A stretch of DNA of 64,000 nucleotides from an uncultured Fretibacterium sp. (GTDB taxonomy: Bacteria; Synergistota; Synergistia; Synergistales; Aminobacteriaceae), in the NCBI RefSeq assembly GCF_963548695.1, contig NZ_CAUUWA010000004.1, positions 3,540 to 67,539 on the forward strand, read 5' to 3'. The notes under the pieces are model-generated. The model had not been told where the DNA came from and did not search any database. It saw only the letters and a program-made list of their open reading frames with translations. The position numbers were made by a program, and so were the translations under genes. Of this stretch, positions 36,248 to 44,304 are shown piece by piece (the stretch's first letter is position 1; each line of letters begins with the position of its first letter).

Positions 36248-37288
36248 TTGTCCACGTCGTTCGATCCCAGTTCCGTTCCGCTGCGCATCCTCGTCACGGG
36301 GACGCGGGGCAAGAGCAGTCTCGTCCGCCTGCTGCACGCGGGGCTCCTTGCGTGCGGCCTCAGGTCCTGTGCGCGCATCACGGGGGTCCTCCCGCGCGAG
36401 CTGTCCCCATCGGGCTGCCGGACGATCCGCCGCGCCGCGCCGGCTCACGTCCGGGAGATGCGCTGGTGGCTCGCGCAGGTCCCGCGGGGCACGGATGCCG
36501 TCGTCATGGAGAACAGCGCCGTCGCCCCGGAGCTTCAGGAGGCTGCGGGGGCCTGGCTGCGTCCGACTCTGGTGGTGTGGACGACGCTGCGGTCCGACCA
36601 TGCGGAGGCCTGGGGGCCGGGCATCGAGGGGGCGGCGCGTGCCCTGGCGAAAGGGGTGCCGCGCGGCGTCCCAGTGTCCGGCGGACCGGAGACCGCTCAT
36701 CCGGGGCTGACGAGCCTTCTGCGTGAGCGCGGCTGTCCACTGTACATCCTGTCCGGACCGGAAACGCCGGCATCGCACCGTGAGGCGAACCTGGCTCTTG
36801 CGCTCCACGCGCTCTCGCTCTGCGGGATCCCCGCGGAACGGCTCTCCGCCGCGCGGCTGGAGATGGCGGCCCTGTCCCCCGACATCGCGGACTTCCGGGT
36901 GCTGGGGGAGGGGGAGGACCTTCTGGCCGCGGCCTTCTCCGCCAACGAGGTGGAGAGCACCGGGCGCCTTTTTGGGGAGACGGGCTGGGACCCTTCGGAG
37001 ACGACGCTGCTGTACCATCACCGCCCGGACCGTCCCGAGCGGCTGCGCGGCTTCCTGCCCTGGATAGCGTCACGGTCCTGGAGACGGACCGTCTTCACCC
37101 GGACAAGGGGCCCTTTTTTCACGCTCCCCTTCGCCCCTTTCGCGCATCTGGGCTGGGAGGACGGCATCACGGACGCGCCGTCGTTCGAGGTGTGGCGCCG
37201 GGGACGCGGTCGTGTCTTCGCCTGCGGCAACGTCGCCGGGTGGCCGCTGGAATTTCTGGCCCGATGTGAGGATGTGAAGCTGTCATGA
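36248..37288 (+). CDS. pgsB: Poly-gamma-glutamate synthase PgsB/CapB-like ligase
   Basis: 346 residues. ATP-dependent amide ligase related to Mur ligases: the P-loop ILVTGTRGKSSLVRLL is close to the N-terminus, followed by the CapB-typical ARITGVLPRE. PgsB joins glutamates through gamma-carboxyl groups at the membrane. The start is TTG 36248, seven bases after GGGGAGG; upstream in-frame starts have no ribosome site. It overlaps pgsC by four bases. Slightly shorter than the Bacillus enzyme and diverged after the P-loop, so the polymer made may not be classical polyglutamate. Confidence 0.85.
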   Translation: MSTSFDPSSVPLRILVTGTRGKSSLVRLLHAGLLACGLRSCARITGVLPRELSPSGCRTIRRAAPAHVREMRWWLAQVPRGTDAVVMENSAVAPELQEAAGAWLRPTLVVWTTLRSDHAEAWGPGIEGAARALAKGVPRGVPVSGGPETAHPGLTSLLRERGCPLYILSGPETPASHREANLALALHALSLCGIPAERLSAARLEMAALSPDIADFRVLGEGEDLLAAAFSANEVESTGRLFGETGWDPSETTLLYHHRPDRPERLRGFLPWIASRSWRRTVFTRTRGPFFTLPFAPFAHLGWEDGITDAPSFEVWRRGRGRVFACGNVAGWPLEFLARCEDVKLS

Positions 37289-37752
37289 ACGAGTTGTTTC
37301 TTGTCCCGGCCCCGACTGCATCCCTGGTCCTCCGGGAGGGGCTCGTCGTCGGGCTCGGGGTCCTGTTCGGGCTGGTCTGGGGCCGGCGGACGGGCTGGGG
37401 CTGCGGCGGGTTGATCACGCCGGGGCTGCTGGCCCTTCATGCCGCCTCGCCGCACCGTGTCGGACTGGCCCTGCTGCTGGGCGTCCTCCTTGCCGTTCCA
37501 TTGGGTCTGTTGGCCCGCTTCCTCGGGCTGTACGGGCGTGAGCGCGTCGGGGCCGCCATGCTGCTGGCGCTGGCCGTGCGCCTCGCCCTGGCGCCGTTCG
37601 TTCCCCCGTCGCTCGGGATCGGTTGGGTCGTGCCGGGGCTCGTCGCCGCGGACGCGGAACGGCAGGGTGCGGCGATGACCCTCTGCGGCGCGCTGTCCTG
37701 CACCGTCGCGGCGGTGCTTGCCGCAGGCTTGATCCGGAGTGTGACGGGATGA
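37285..37752 (+). CDS. pgsC: Poly-gamma-glutamate biosynthesis protein PgsC/CapC-like
   Basis: 155-residue, four-to-five-helix membrane protein, the usual PgsC length (~150). It begins with a hydrophobic LREGLVVGLGVLFGLVWG helix. It then shows GGLITPGLLALHAASPHRV, the CapC hallmark of a Gly-rich turn followed by PG, and ERVGAAMLLALAVRL. PgsC partners PgsB in the synthase. It overlaps both neighbours (ATGA at each end), so pgsB-pgsC-pgsW is translated as one unit. Confidence 0.85.
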   Translation: MNELFLVPAPTASLVLREGLVVGLGVLFGLVWGRRTGWGCGGLITPGLLALHAASPHRVGLALLLGVLLAVPLGLLARFLGLYGRERVGAAMLLALAVRLALAPFVPPSLGIGWVVPGLVAADAERQGAAMTLCGALSCTVAAVLAAGLIRSVTG

Positions 37753-38843
37753 GGCGGTTTCGGCGGCTCGGGACGCTCCTCGGCCCGGGGGCCCCGGCGC
37801 GGCTCATGCTCCTGACCGCGGCGCTGTGCGCCCTCTGGGCCGCGCAGAGCGCGCAGAAGACGCCGCTGAGCGTGGAGGAGTCCCGGCTTTATCATAAGGT
37901 TGAGTCCGCCCAGGCGTTTTTGTGGGAGGCGTTGGAGCGCGGGGGAATTTCCCCGGACGTCGGGGCCGACCCCTATCGAAGCGGCTTCATCGGCGTCGAG
38001 TGGAGCGTGACGACGACCACGCTCGGCTCCCTGGAGGCCAAGCGGTGCGCCACGGATCCCCTGTGGGCTGTCCGGGCCCTGCGCTGGTTCGACGCTCAAG
38101 GGCTGAAGGAGGGGGACCGCATCGCGGTCCTGGCCTCGTCGTCCTTTCCGGGGCTGCTCTACTCCGTGCTGGCGGCGGCGGAGGCGCGCGGACTGCGCGT
38201 CGGCCTCGCCGTCTCGCTGGGCTCGTCCACCTGGGGGGCCAACCGACCGGAGTCCCCCTGGCCCGTCCTTGCCGGGATACTGCGGCGGGGCGGCTTCCTT
38301 GGGCTCGATGCCAAGCCCGCCTTCTACACCCTGGGCGGCGAGGAGGAGAACGGCCTCGGGATGCCGGAGGAGGCCAGGGCGCTGCTGGCGGAGGCGGCCC
38401 GCTCGGACGGCGTGGAGCTGTTTCGCAACGCGACGCTGGACGAGGCGATCGACCGCAAGATGCGCCTGATTGATGGGGACGGTTCGGAGGCCCCGGCGAA
38501 GCTGGTCGTCAGCGTCGGCGGGTCGGAGGGCAACATCGGGACGGACCCCGCGGCGATGAGCCTCGTGCCGGGGGTGCTCGCGCCGGGGGAGGGGCCTCAC
38601 GCCGGAAACGGGGTGATCGGCATGGCCCTGAGGGCGGGCCGTCCGGTCCTGTACCTTTTGAACCTGCGCGTCCTGGCGGAGGCGGAGGGGATAGGCTGGG
38701 AGGAGCGAAGGCCGGAGTTCGCCGCACGCGGCTCCGCCATGGCGTCGATCCTCGGGTTGGCGCTGTTCGCCCTGGTCTTGGCGACGCACCGCCGCTGGAC
38801 CTGGGAGCCGGGGCCGGGGGAAGAGGGGAGCGCGGAATTGTAG
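37749..38843 (+). CDS. pgsW: Poly-gamma-glutamate system protein PgsW-like
   Basis: 364 residues. N-terminal membrane helix (LMLLTAALCALWAA), an extracytoplasmic domain, and a C-terminal helix (ASILGLALFALVLA) with a short basic cytoplasmic tail. The domain contains GFIGVEWSVTTTTLGSLEAK, VLASSSFPGLLY and SVGGSEGNIGTDP, matching proteins annotated as poly-gamma-glutamate system protein in genomes with pgsB and pgsC but no capA. Its role, possibly polymer export or attachment, is not established. The family assignment comes from memory of that gene order plus these motifs. Confidence 0.75.
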   Translation: MRRFRRLGTLLGPGAPARLMLLTAALCALWAAQSAQKTPLSVEESRLYHKVESAQAFLWEALERGGISPDVGADPYRSGFIGVEWSVTTTTLGSLEAKRCATDPLWAVRALRWFDAQGLKEGDRIAVLASSSFPGLLYSVLAAAEARGLRVGLAVSLGSSTWGANRPESPWPVLAGILRRGGFLGLDAKPAFYTLGGEEENGLGMPEEARALLAEAARSDGVELFRNATLDEAIDRKMRLIDGDGSEAPAKLVVSVGGSEGNIGTDPAAMSLVPGVLAPGEGPHAGNGVIGMALRAGRPVLYLLNLRVLAEAEGIGWEERRPEFAARGSAMASILGLALFALVLATHRRWTWEPGPGEEGSAEL

Positions 38844-38982
38844 CGGAATTTAAGTCAGCCTTCGATCGCTCATTTATTATATTTGTCTGGACGAGTATGG
38901 ATTGCTATAATTAAGGGCGCAGTCGTTTTAGTGATATTCACATTTGATCTGGCTCCGAAAAGGAGAGAAAGGAATCGTAGCG

Positions 38983-39543
38983 ATGAAGAAGATGGGATTG
39001 TTGTTGGCCGTTCTTGCGGCGTTCCTGGCGGTGAGCCCCGCCCTGGCGGCGGACCTGCCCAAGGTGGAGACTCCGATGATTGCGACGACCTGCGGCCAGA
39101 GCCCCGGGGCCATGATGGTCAAGATGTCCTCCATGCAGGCGAAGGTCACCCCGGTCGAGGACAGCAAGACGATCACCGCCGAGGAACTCGGGGGCAAGGA
39201 GTGCAAGACGCTCGTCGTGACCACGGGAACGAGCATGAAGGGCATGGGGGCGGCCGGCACCAACGTCGAAAAGGAGATTGCCCGCTGCAAGGCCCTGATC
39301 GAGGCGGCGAAGGCGAAGGGCATCCTGGTCATCGGCGCTCACGTCGAGGGCATGGCCCGGCGTACCGACGCCTCCGACGAGGCAACGATCAAGGCGATCA
39401 TGCCGCTGGCCGACGTCATCCTGGTGATTCAGGACAGCGACAGCGATGGGTTCTTCACGAACTACGCCAAGGAACTGGGCAAGGAGCTGATTGTCGTCAA
39501 GGATGCCCTGGGCATCGGCGCGAAGCTCGCGGAGATGAAGTAG
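38983..39543 (+). CDS. Small exported protein, DUF6305-like
   Basis: 186 residues from ATG 38983. Signal peptide (LLLAVLAAFLAVSPALA, cleavage before ADLPK), mature protein ~160 residues. Motifs are PMIATTCGQSPGAMM, GKECKTLVVTTGTSMKGMG and LVIGAHVEGMARR. It looks like a compact alpha/beta fold. I believe it belongs to the exported DUF6305 family, of unknown function. Downstream are a terminator-like hairpin and a DctM-like permease, so it may be an extracytoplasmic partner of that transporter; it is too small for a normal DctP binding protein. Confidence 0.75.
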   Translation: MKKMGLLLAVLAAFLAVSPALAADLPKVETPMIATTCGQSPGAMMVKMSSMQAKVTPVEDSKTITAEELGGKECKTLVVTTGTSMKGMGAAGTNVEKEIARCKALIEAAKAKGILVIGAHVEGMARRTDASDEATIKAIMPLADVILVIQDSDSDGFFTNYAKELGKELIVVKDALGIGAKLAEMK

Positions 39544-39565
39544 GGAAGCGAGGAGAATCGAGGGG

Positions 39566-39599
39566 AAGGGGGACCGAAGGAAACCCGTTCCCCTTTTTT
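39566..39599 (+). terminator. Terminator-like hairpin after the DUF6305-like gene
   Basis: AAGGGGGA (39566-39573) pairs with TTCCCCTT (39588-39595; one G-T pair), with T94-T99 forming a T-run. It may reduce read-through into the permease gene at 39638. Confidence 0.6.
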
Positions 39600-39637
39600 C
39601 CTGTCCGCCCTTTTTCCTGTTCGGAAGGGAGAACCCG

Positions 39638-40936
39638 ATGTACGATCATGCTTATATCATCCTGGGGATTGTCGTCGCCGTCTTTCTGATCGCGAAGGCG
39701 CTGCGGCTGTCCACGGAGCTTTCCATGCTGGCCTCGGCCATCGCCGCCGCCGCCTACCACGGTGCGGTCTGGTCGGGGGAGGTTCCCATACGGCACCTCG
39801 TCGAAGGGACCTTTACGTATTTCGACGTCTGTCTGATCTTCATCAGCGCCACGTTCTTCATGGCCCTGGTCAAGGACTCGGGGGGAGTGGCCTTCATCGT
39901 CCGGCGCATCGTCGGCGCGTTCCGCACGCAGCGGGTCATCTGCCTCCTGCTGCTGACCCTGGTGATGCTGATCCCCGGCGCCCTGACGGGCTCGGGGGCG
40001 ACGAGCGTCCTGACGGTCGGCGCCCTGGTCGGCTCCGTGCTGACCGCCATGGGGGTGGACGATACCCGAAAGACCGCGGCGATCTTCATGACCGCCGCCA
40101 TGAGCGCCGCCGCGCCCCCCATCAACCTTTGGGCCATGATGGCCGCCGCCGGGGCCAACATGCCCTATATCGGCTTCAACGGCCCCCTGGCCGTGCTCTC
40201 GATATCCGGGGCCCTGTTCTCCATGTTCTGGCTGGCCGGGAGGGGCGGCGCCCCCGTGGACGAGAACGTCATGGAGCGCCTTCCCCAGCCGCCCGAGCGC
40301 ATGAATTGGCTGCGCGTCCTGACGCCGTTCGTGGTCTTTACCGCGCTGCTGCTGGCGGGGCGCGTCCGGCCGTTCGACTTCCCCATCCTGGGGCTGCCGA
40401 TGATCTTCATGATCTCCGCGTTCGTCGTCTGGCTGCTCTCCCCGGTGAAGCTCGCCGTCTGGGACATCCTGACTCAGACGGTGCGCAACCTGCTGCCGTT
40501 GGTGGGTATCATGGTCGTTGTCGGGGCGCTGATCCAGGTGCTGGCGCTCTCCGGCGCGCGCGGGGTCATCTCGCTCCGCGTGGTGGTCCTTCCCCTGAAG
40601 GTGCTCTTCGCGACGCTCTTCATCATCCTGCCCGTCTCGGAGGGCATCCTGCAGTACGCGGTGGCTCCGCTGCTGGGCGTGCCCCTGATCATGCTGTTCA
40701 ACATGAAGGGTATGGACGTCATCGTCGCCCTCTCCGCGATGTCGGTGCTCTGGCCCATTGGGGACTGCCTGCCCCCGACGGCGGTCGTCGGGCGTGCCTC
40801 GGTGATGGAGTTGGACTACAAGGGACGCTATTTCGGCGAGTTCGTCGTGGCCTGCCTCGTGCCCATGGCGTTCGTCGCGATCTGCTGCACGCTGTTCCTG
40901 GTCTACAGCAAGCAGCTCGCCTTCCTGACCCTGTAG
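39638..40936 (+). CDS. DctM-like large permease (TRAP/dicarboxylate transporter family)
   Basis: 432 residues with about 11-12 transmembrane helices. GSGATSVLTVGALVGSVLTAMGV and MSAAAPPINLWAMMAAAGA correspond to the conserved loops of DctM-type permeases of the ion-transporter superfamily. It resembles a TRAP large subunit, but there is no DctQ or DctP partner next to it. Only a 59-residue membrane protein follows (41 bases) and an exported DUF6305-like protein precedes. Substrate unknown; peptides, N-acyl amino acids or dicarboxylates would fit the neighbourhood. Confidence 0.8.
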   Translation: MYDHAYIILGIVVAVFLIAKALRLSTELSMLASAIAAAAYHGAVWSGEVPIRHLVEGTFTYFDVCLIFISATFFMALVKDSGGVAFIVRRIVGAFRTQRVICLLLLTLVMLIPGALTGSGATSVLTVGALVGSVLTAMGVDDTRKTAAIFMTAAMSAAAPPINLWAMMAAAGANMPYIGFNGPLAVLSISGALFSMFWLAGRGGAPVDENVMERLPQPPERMNWLRVLTPFVVFTALLLAGRVRPFDFPILGLPMIFMISAFVVWLLSPVKLAVWDILTQTVRNLLPLVGIMVVVGALIQVLALSGARGVISLRVVVLPLKVLFATLFIILPVSEGILQYAVAPLLGVPLIMLFNMKGMDVIVALSAMSVLWPIGDCLPPTAVVGRASVMELDYKGRYFGEFVVACLVPMAFVAICCTLFLVYSKQLAFLTL

Positions 40937-40976
40937 CCGCAGTACGCCCGGGGCTTGAATTTGGAGGTTTGAAACG

Positions 40977-41156
40977 ATGAACGACGCTTTGATGATCTTT
41001 GTCAACCAGGTAATCAACTACGGCTACTACGCCATGACGCTGCTCTTTGCGTGCGCCCTGGCGTGGAACTTCAAGAGGACCCGGAACGCCCAGGAAGCGG
41101 TGCTCTACGCGGTGATCCTCATCCCGTTCGTGCTGCGCTTCCTGCACATCAAGTAG
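40977..41156 (+). CDS. Small (59-residue) membrane protein between permease and hydrolase
   Basis: Starts MNDALMIFVNQVINYGYYAM and ends IPFVLRFLHIK; ATG 40977 with GGAGGT ten bases upstream. Two hydrophobic stretches (about residues 16-30 and 43-56) flank a basic turn (NFKRTRNA), so it is probably a two-helix inner-membrane protein. It is too short for usual ORF cut-offs. The tight spacing between permease and hydrolase (12 bases to the next ATG) suggests a small subunit of the transporter. No family recognised. Confidence 0.75.
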   Translation: MNDALMIFVNQVINYGYYAMTLLFACALAWNFKRTRNAQEAVLYAVILIPFVLRFLHIK

Positions 41157-41168
41157 GGGGCCGGGACG

Positions 41169-42374
41169 ATGGAGAAGAAAATGGACGAGAAGATGGACGG
41201 AAAAGTGGGTTCGGGGACGAACGCGATCAAGGTTCTGGCGCTCGTCGTCTGCGCCCTGGCCGCAGGGTGGGGCGCGCTCGAGTTCTACGGGATGCGGAAC
41301 TACAAGGAGACGGTGGTCCTGGGCCCCGGGGTGACCGAGGTCCAGAAGCTCAGCCGGTACGAGCCCTCCCTGGCCGGAACTGTCAATGACTGCAACATCT
41401 ACATCCTTGATAGCGGCAAGCCCGGCGGCACCGTGCTGGCGATCGGGGGGACCCACCCCGAGGAGCCGGCCTCGAACCTCTCCGCGCAGGTTCTGGTCGA
41501 GAACGCGCGCGTGGAGTCCGGGCGGTTGATCGTCGTGACCCGGGCCAACACCAGCGGGTCGCAGTACTCCCGCAACGGGGAGGCCTACCCCAGTCTCTAT
41601 GACATCAAGACCCCATGGGGCAAGAAGACGTGGCGCCTGGGCGATCGCACCGGGAGCCCCCTGGACTCCTGGCCGGACCCCGAGGTCTACCTGCACTATC
41701 CCAGCCGCCAGATGCTGGCTTATATGGACATCCGCAACTTGAACCGGTGTTGGCCGGGGCGACCCAACGGCCTGCTGGTCGAGCGTACGACCTACGGCCT
41801 GGCGCAGATGATCCGCGCCCAGAAGGTCGACGTGGCCATCGACTTTCACGAGGCGGAGCTGGAGTACCCGGTCGAGAACACGATCGTCGCTCACGAGAAG
41901 GCCCAGGAGGTCGCGGCCATGGCTAAGATGATCCTGACGGCGCAGGAGTTCGAGGTCCCGATCGGCATGGAGTTCTCCCCCACGACGCTGCACGGCCTGT
42001 CGCACCGCGAGATCGGCGACCACACGCCCGCGATGTCCCTGCTCTTCGAGGTCGCGGAGCCCATGCTGGACCGCATCCGCGGCATCACCGACCAGAAGCT
42101 GCTGCTGGAGGGCAAGGACGAGTTCGTCATGGAGGCAGGCAAGCACGGGCTGCTCTACGCGCCCATGGACGAGAACGGCTGGCACATCGACGTCCGGGTC
42201 GGCCGTCATCTCTCGACGTTCCTCCAGTGCGTCGATACCTTCTCGATGATGAATCCGGACAGGGCCGTGGTCATCACCGAGGTACCCCGCTACGCCGAGG
42301 TGAAGGAGAAGTCCGTGGGGGCGTTCTTCCATGACCCGTCTCTGGCCTCGGCGGAGCGAGTGGCGTTCGACTGA
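41169..42374 (+). CDS. Succinylglutamate desuccinylase/aspartoacylase-like zinc hydrolase (M14-related), membrane-anchored
   Basis: 401 residues. A cytoplasmic N-terminus precedes a signal anchor (about residues 20-36, VLALVVCALAAGWG), then an extracytoplasmic M14-type domain. Zinc ligands are His and Glu in IGGTHPEEPA and His in AIDFHEAELEY; substrate-carboxylate residues appear in RNLNRCWPGRPNG. Family members release an amino acid from an N-acyl amino acid or peptide. Its position between the DctM-like permease set and exported dipeptidases suggests it processes peptides or N-acyl amino acids at the membrane. Activity not demonstrable here. Confidence 0.85.
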   Translation: MEKKMDEKMDGKVGSGTNAIKVLALVVCALAAGWGALEFYGMRNYKETVVLGPGVTEVQKLSRYEPSLAGTVNDCNIYILDSGKPGGTVLAIGGTHPEEPASNLSAQVLVENARVESGRLIVVTRANTSGSQYSRNGEAYPSLYDIKTPWGKKTWRLGDRTGSPLDSWPDPEVYLHYPSRQMLAYMDIRNLNRCWPGRPNGLLVERTTYGLAQMIRAQKVDVAIDFHEAELEYPVENTIVAHEKAQEVAAMAKMILTAQEFEVPIGMEFSPTTLHGLSHREIGDHTPAMSLLFEVAEPMLDRIRGITDQKLLLEGKDEFVMEAGKHGLLYAPMDENGWHIDVRVGRHLSTFLQCVDTFSMMNPDRAVVITEVPRYAEVKEKSVGAFFHDPSLASAERVAFD

Positions 42375-42472
42375 CGCCGTCGGGCGTCCGTCGGTTTGCT
42401 TTCCCCTTCCCGCTGGGAAGGACGGTTGATTCCAGGGACCGAAGGTTTGCAAAGCCGACAAGGCAAACCTTG

Positions 42473-42514
42473 TTCAAGACCTGACGGTCTTGAAGAGGCG
42501 GTCATCTGCTTAAA
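42473..42514 (-). repeat. Dispersed 42-bp repeat, copy B (inverted)
   Basis: On the minus strand it begins TTTAAGCAGATGACCGCCTC and continues into the hairpin TTCAAGACC-GTCA-GGTCTTGAA. It is identical at 41 of 42 positions to copy C (45973-46014), which lies in the opposite orientation. It ends just before the Shine-Dalgarno of the first dipeptidase. Confidence 0.9.
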
Positions 42515-42526
42515 GGAGGTTTTTTT

Positions 42527-44176
42527 ATGTTCAGTAGGATGAAGAAGCTGGTTGTCTGTTGCGGCGCAATAGGGGTCCTTCTCGTCGCCGGGAGCGCCTT
42601 GGCTTGCACCACCACCATGGTGGGCAAGAAGGCGTCGGTGGACGGCTCCGCGATGGTGAGCCACACCGTCGACGGGTGGTACGACCACAGGATACGCATC
42701 GTCCCGGGCGGCAAGCACAAGAAGGGCGAGATGGTCCCGATCGAGAAGAACATCTGCTACCAGACGATGCCCACGAAGCCTCTGATCAAGATGGGCGAGA
42801 TCCCTCAGGCCGAGGTCACCTACACCTATTTTCATGTCGGCTATCCCTTCATGAACGAGCATCAGCTCATGATCGGAGAGTCCACGTGGGGCGGTCGGGA
42901 GGAGACCTTCTGCGATGCGGGCTGGATGGTGATCGAGCAGCTTCAGGTCCTGGCGCTCCAGAGGACGAAGACGGCCCGCGAGGCCATCAAGCTGATGGGC
43001 GAGCTGGCGGAGAAGTACGGCTACGGGGACTCCGGTGAGGCCCTGGCGATCGCGGACCCCGAGGAGGTCTGGCTGTTCGAGATCTGCGGCCCCGGCCCGC
43101 TCTGGAAGCCCGGGAGCGACAAGCCGGGCGCCAACTGGGTGGCGCGCCGCATCCCCGACGACTGCATCAGCGTCATCGCCAACCGCGCCCGCATCGGCGA
43201 GATCGACTGGGACGACAAGGAGAACTTCATGTACTCCGAGAACGTCAAGGACTTCGCCAAGGAACAGGGGTGGTGGAAGGAGGGCGAGCCGTTTGTCTAT
43301 CGCCTCGCCTATGACGACCCGGATGCCCAGAGGCACTACCCGATCTGCGGACGCAGGGAGTGGCGCTTCTTCGACCTCTTCGCCCCCTCTCAGAAGCTGA
43401 GTCCCACGGCGGGCATCTACCCGCTCTTCGTCAAGCCGGACGAGAAGCTCTCCGTGAAGGACATCATTCGCCTGAACCGGGATTCCTACGAGGGGACGCC
43501 CTATGACCTCAGCAAGACCCTGGCCGGCGGGCCGTTCGAGTGCCCGGTCTACTACAGGGCGAACTCGGACCAGCGTCCCGAGGGGCTGAAGTCCGTCTAT
43601 TGGGAGCGCAATATCTCGGTCTACAGGGCCTCCTACACGTTCGTCTCCCAGTCCCGCAGTTGGCTTCCGGACCCGATCGGCGGAGTCCTCTGGTTCAGTG
43701 AGGACATGGCCTCCACGTCGGTGTACATGCCCATCTACTGCGGCGTGACCTCCGTGCCGCAGGCCTATTCCGAGGGCAAGCGGCACGTCTTCGATCGCAG
43801 CTCCGCCTGGTGGGCGTTCAACTTCGTCTCGAATTGGGCGAACCTCAAGTACAACTACATGATCAAGGACATCAACGCGGAGCAGAACCGCATCGAGAAC
43901 GCGCTGTTCTCGGGCCAGAAGTCCGTCGAGGAGAAGGCCCAGGAGCTCTACAAACAGTCCCCCAAGAAGGCCGCGGAGTACCTTACGAAGTACTGCTCCG
44001 AGAACATGGACAAGATCGTCAAGGATTGGTGGAAACTGTCCGAGCATCTGATCGGGAAGTACTGCGACGGCTACGTCATGACCGAGGAGGGCGACCAGGA
44101 GAACGCGGGGCTTCCGGAGTCCTGGCTGAAGGCCGTGAACTACGGAGCGACGTCCAATCCCGACGATCCGAAGTAG
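42527..44176 (+). CDS. Exported C69-family dipeptidase (first copy)
   Basis: 549 residues. Signal peptide (residues ~8-26, ending GSALA), directly followed by C27-TTTMVGKKAS. Cleavage exposes C27 as the N-terminal nucleophile of the Ntn-hydrolase fold, as in lactobacillal dipeptidase PepD. Conserved are HTVDGWYD, KKGEMVPI, GESTWGGREE, KYGYGDSGEALAIADPEEVWLFEI and SAWWAFNFVSNWANLKYNYM. Secreted or periplasmic dipeptide cleavage would feed amino-acid fermentation. AAAGGAGG lies seven bases before ATG. A tandem paralogue follows after a hairpin. Confidence 0.93.
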   Translation: MFSRMKKLVVCCGAIGVLLVAGSALACTTTMVGKKASVDGSAMVSHTVDGWYDHRIRIVPGGKHKKGEMVPIEKNICYQTMPTKPLIKMGEIPQAEVTYTYFHVGYPFMNEHQLMIGESTWGGREETFCDAGWMVIEQLQVLALQRTKTAREAIKLMGELAEKYGYGDSGEALAIADPEEVWLFEICGPGPLWKPGSDKPGANWVARRIPDDCISVIANRARIGEIDWDDKENFMYSENVKDFAKEQGWWKEGEPFVYRLAYDDPDAQRHYPICGRREWRFFDLFAPSQKLSPTAGIYPLFVKPDEKLSVKDIIRLNRDSYEGTPYDLSKTLAGGPFECPVYYRANSDQRPEGLKSVYWERNISVYRASYTFVSQSRSWLPDPIGGVLWFSEDMASTSVYMPIYCGVTSVPQAYSEGKRHVFDRSSAWWAFNFVSNWANLKYNYMIKDINAEQNRIENALFSGQKSVEEKAQELYKQSPKKAAEYLTKYCSENMDKIVKDWWKLSEHLIGKYCDGYVMTEEGDQENAGLPESWLKAVNYGATSNPDDPK

Positions 44177-44251
44177 AACCGGGGCCGAAAGCGGACTCGG
44201 GATCGGCGCCCCGCGGTGCGCGTGGGGACGCGTTGGAACTTGAGCGTATTG

Positions 44252-44281
44252 CGGCCCCGCTCCTATGGGGCAGCGGGGCCG
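44252..44281 (+). terminator. Hairpin between the two dipeptidase genes
   Basis: Perfect 10-bp stem CGGCCCCGCT (44252-44261) and AGCGGGGCCG (44272-44281), 10-base loop, no T-run, 24 bases before the second dipeptidase start. Probably an attenuating or mRNA-protecting hairpin rather than a full terminator. Confidence 0.55.
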
Positions 44282-44304
44282 ACATTGAACGGGAGGTAGA
44301 GATC

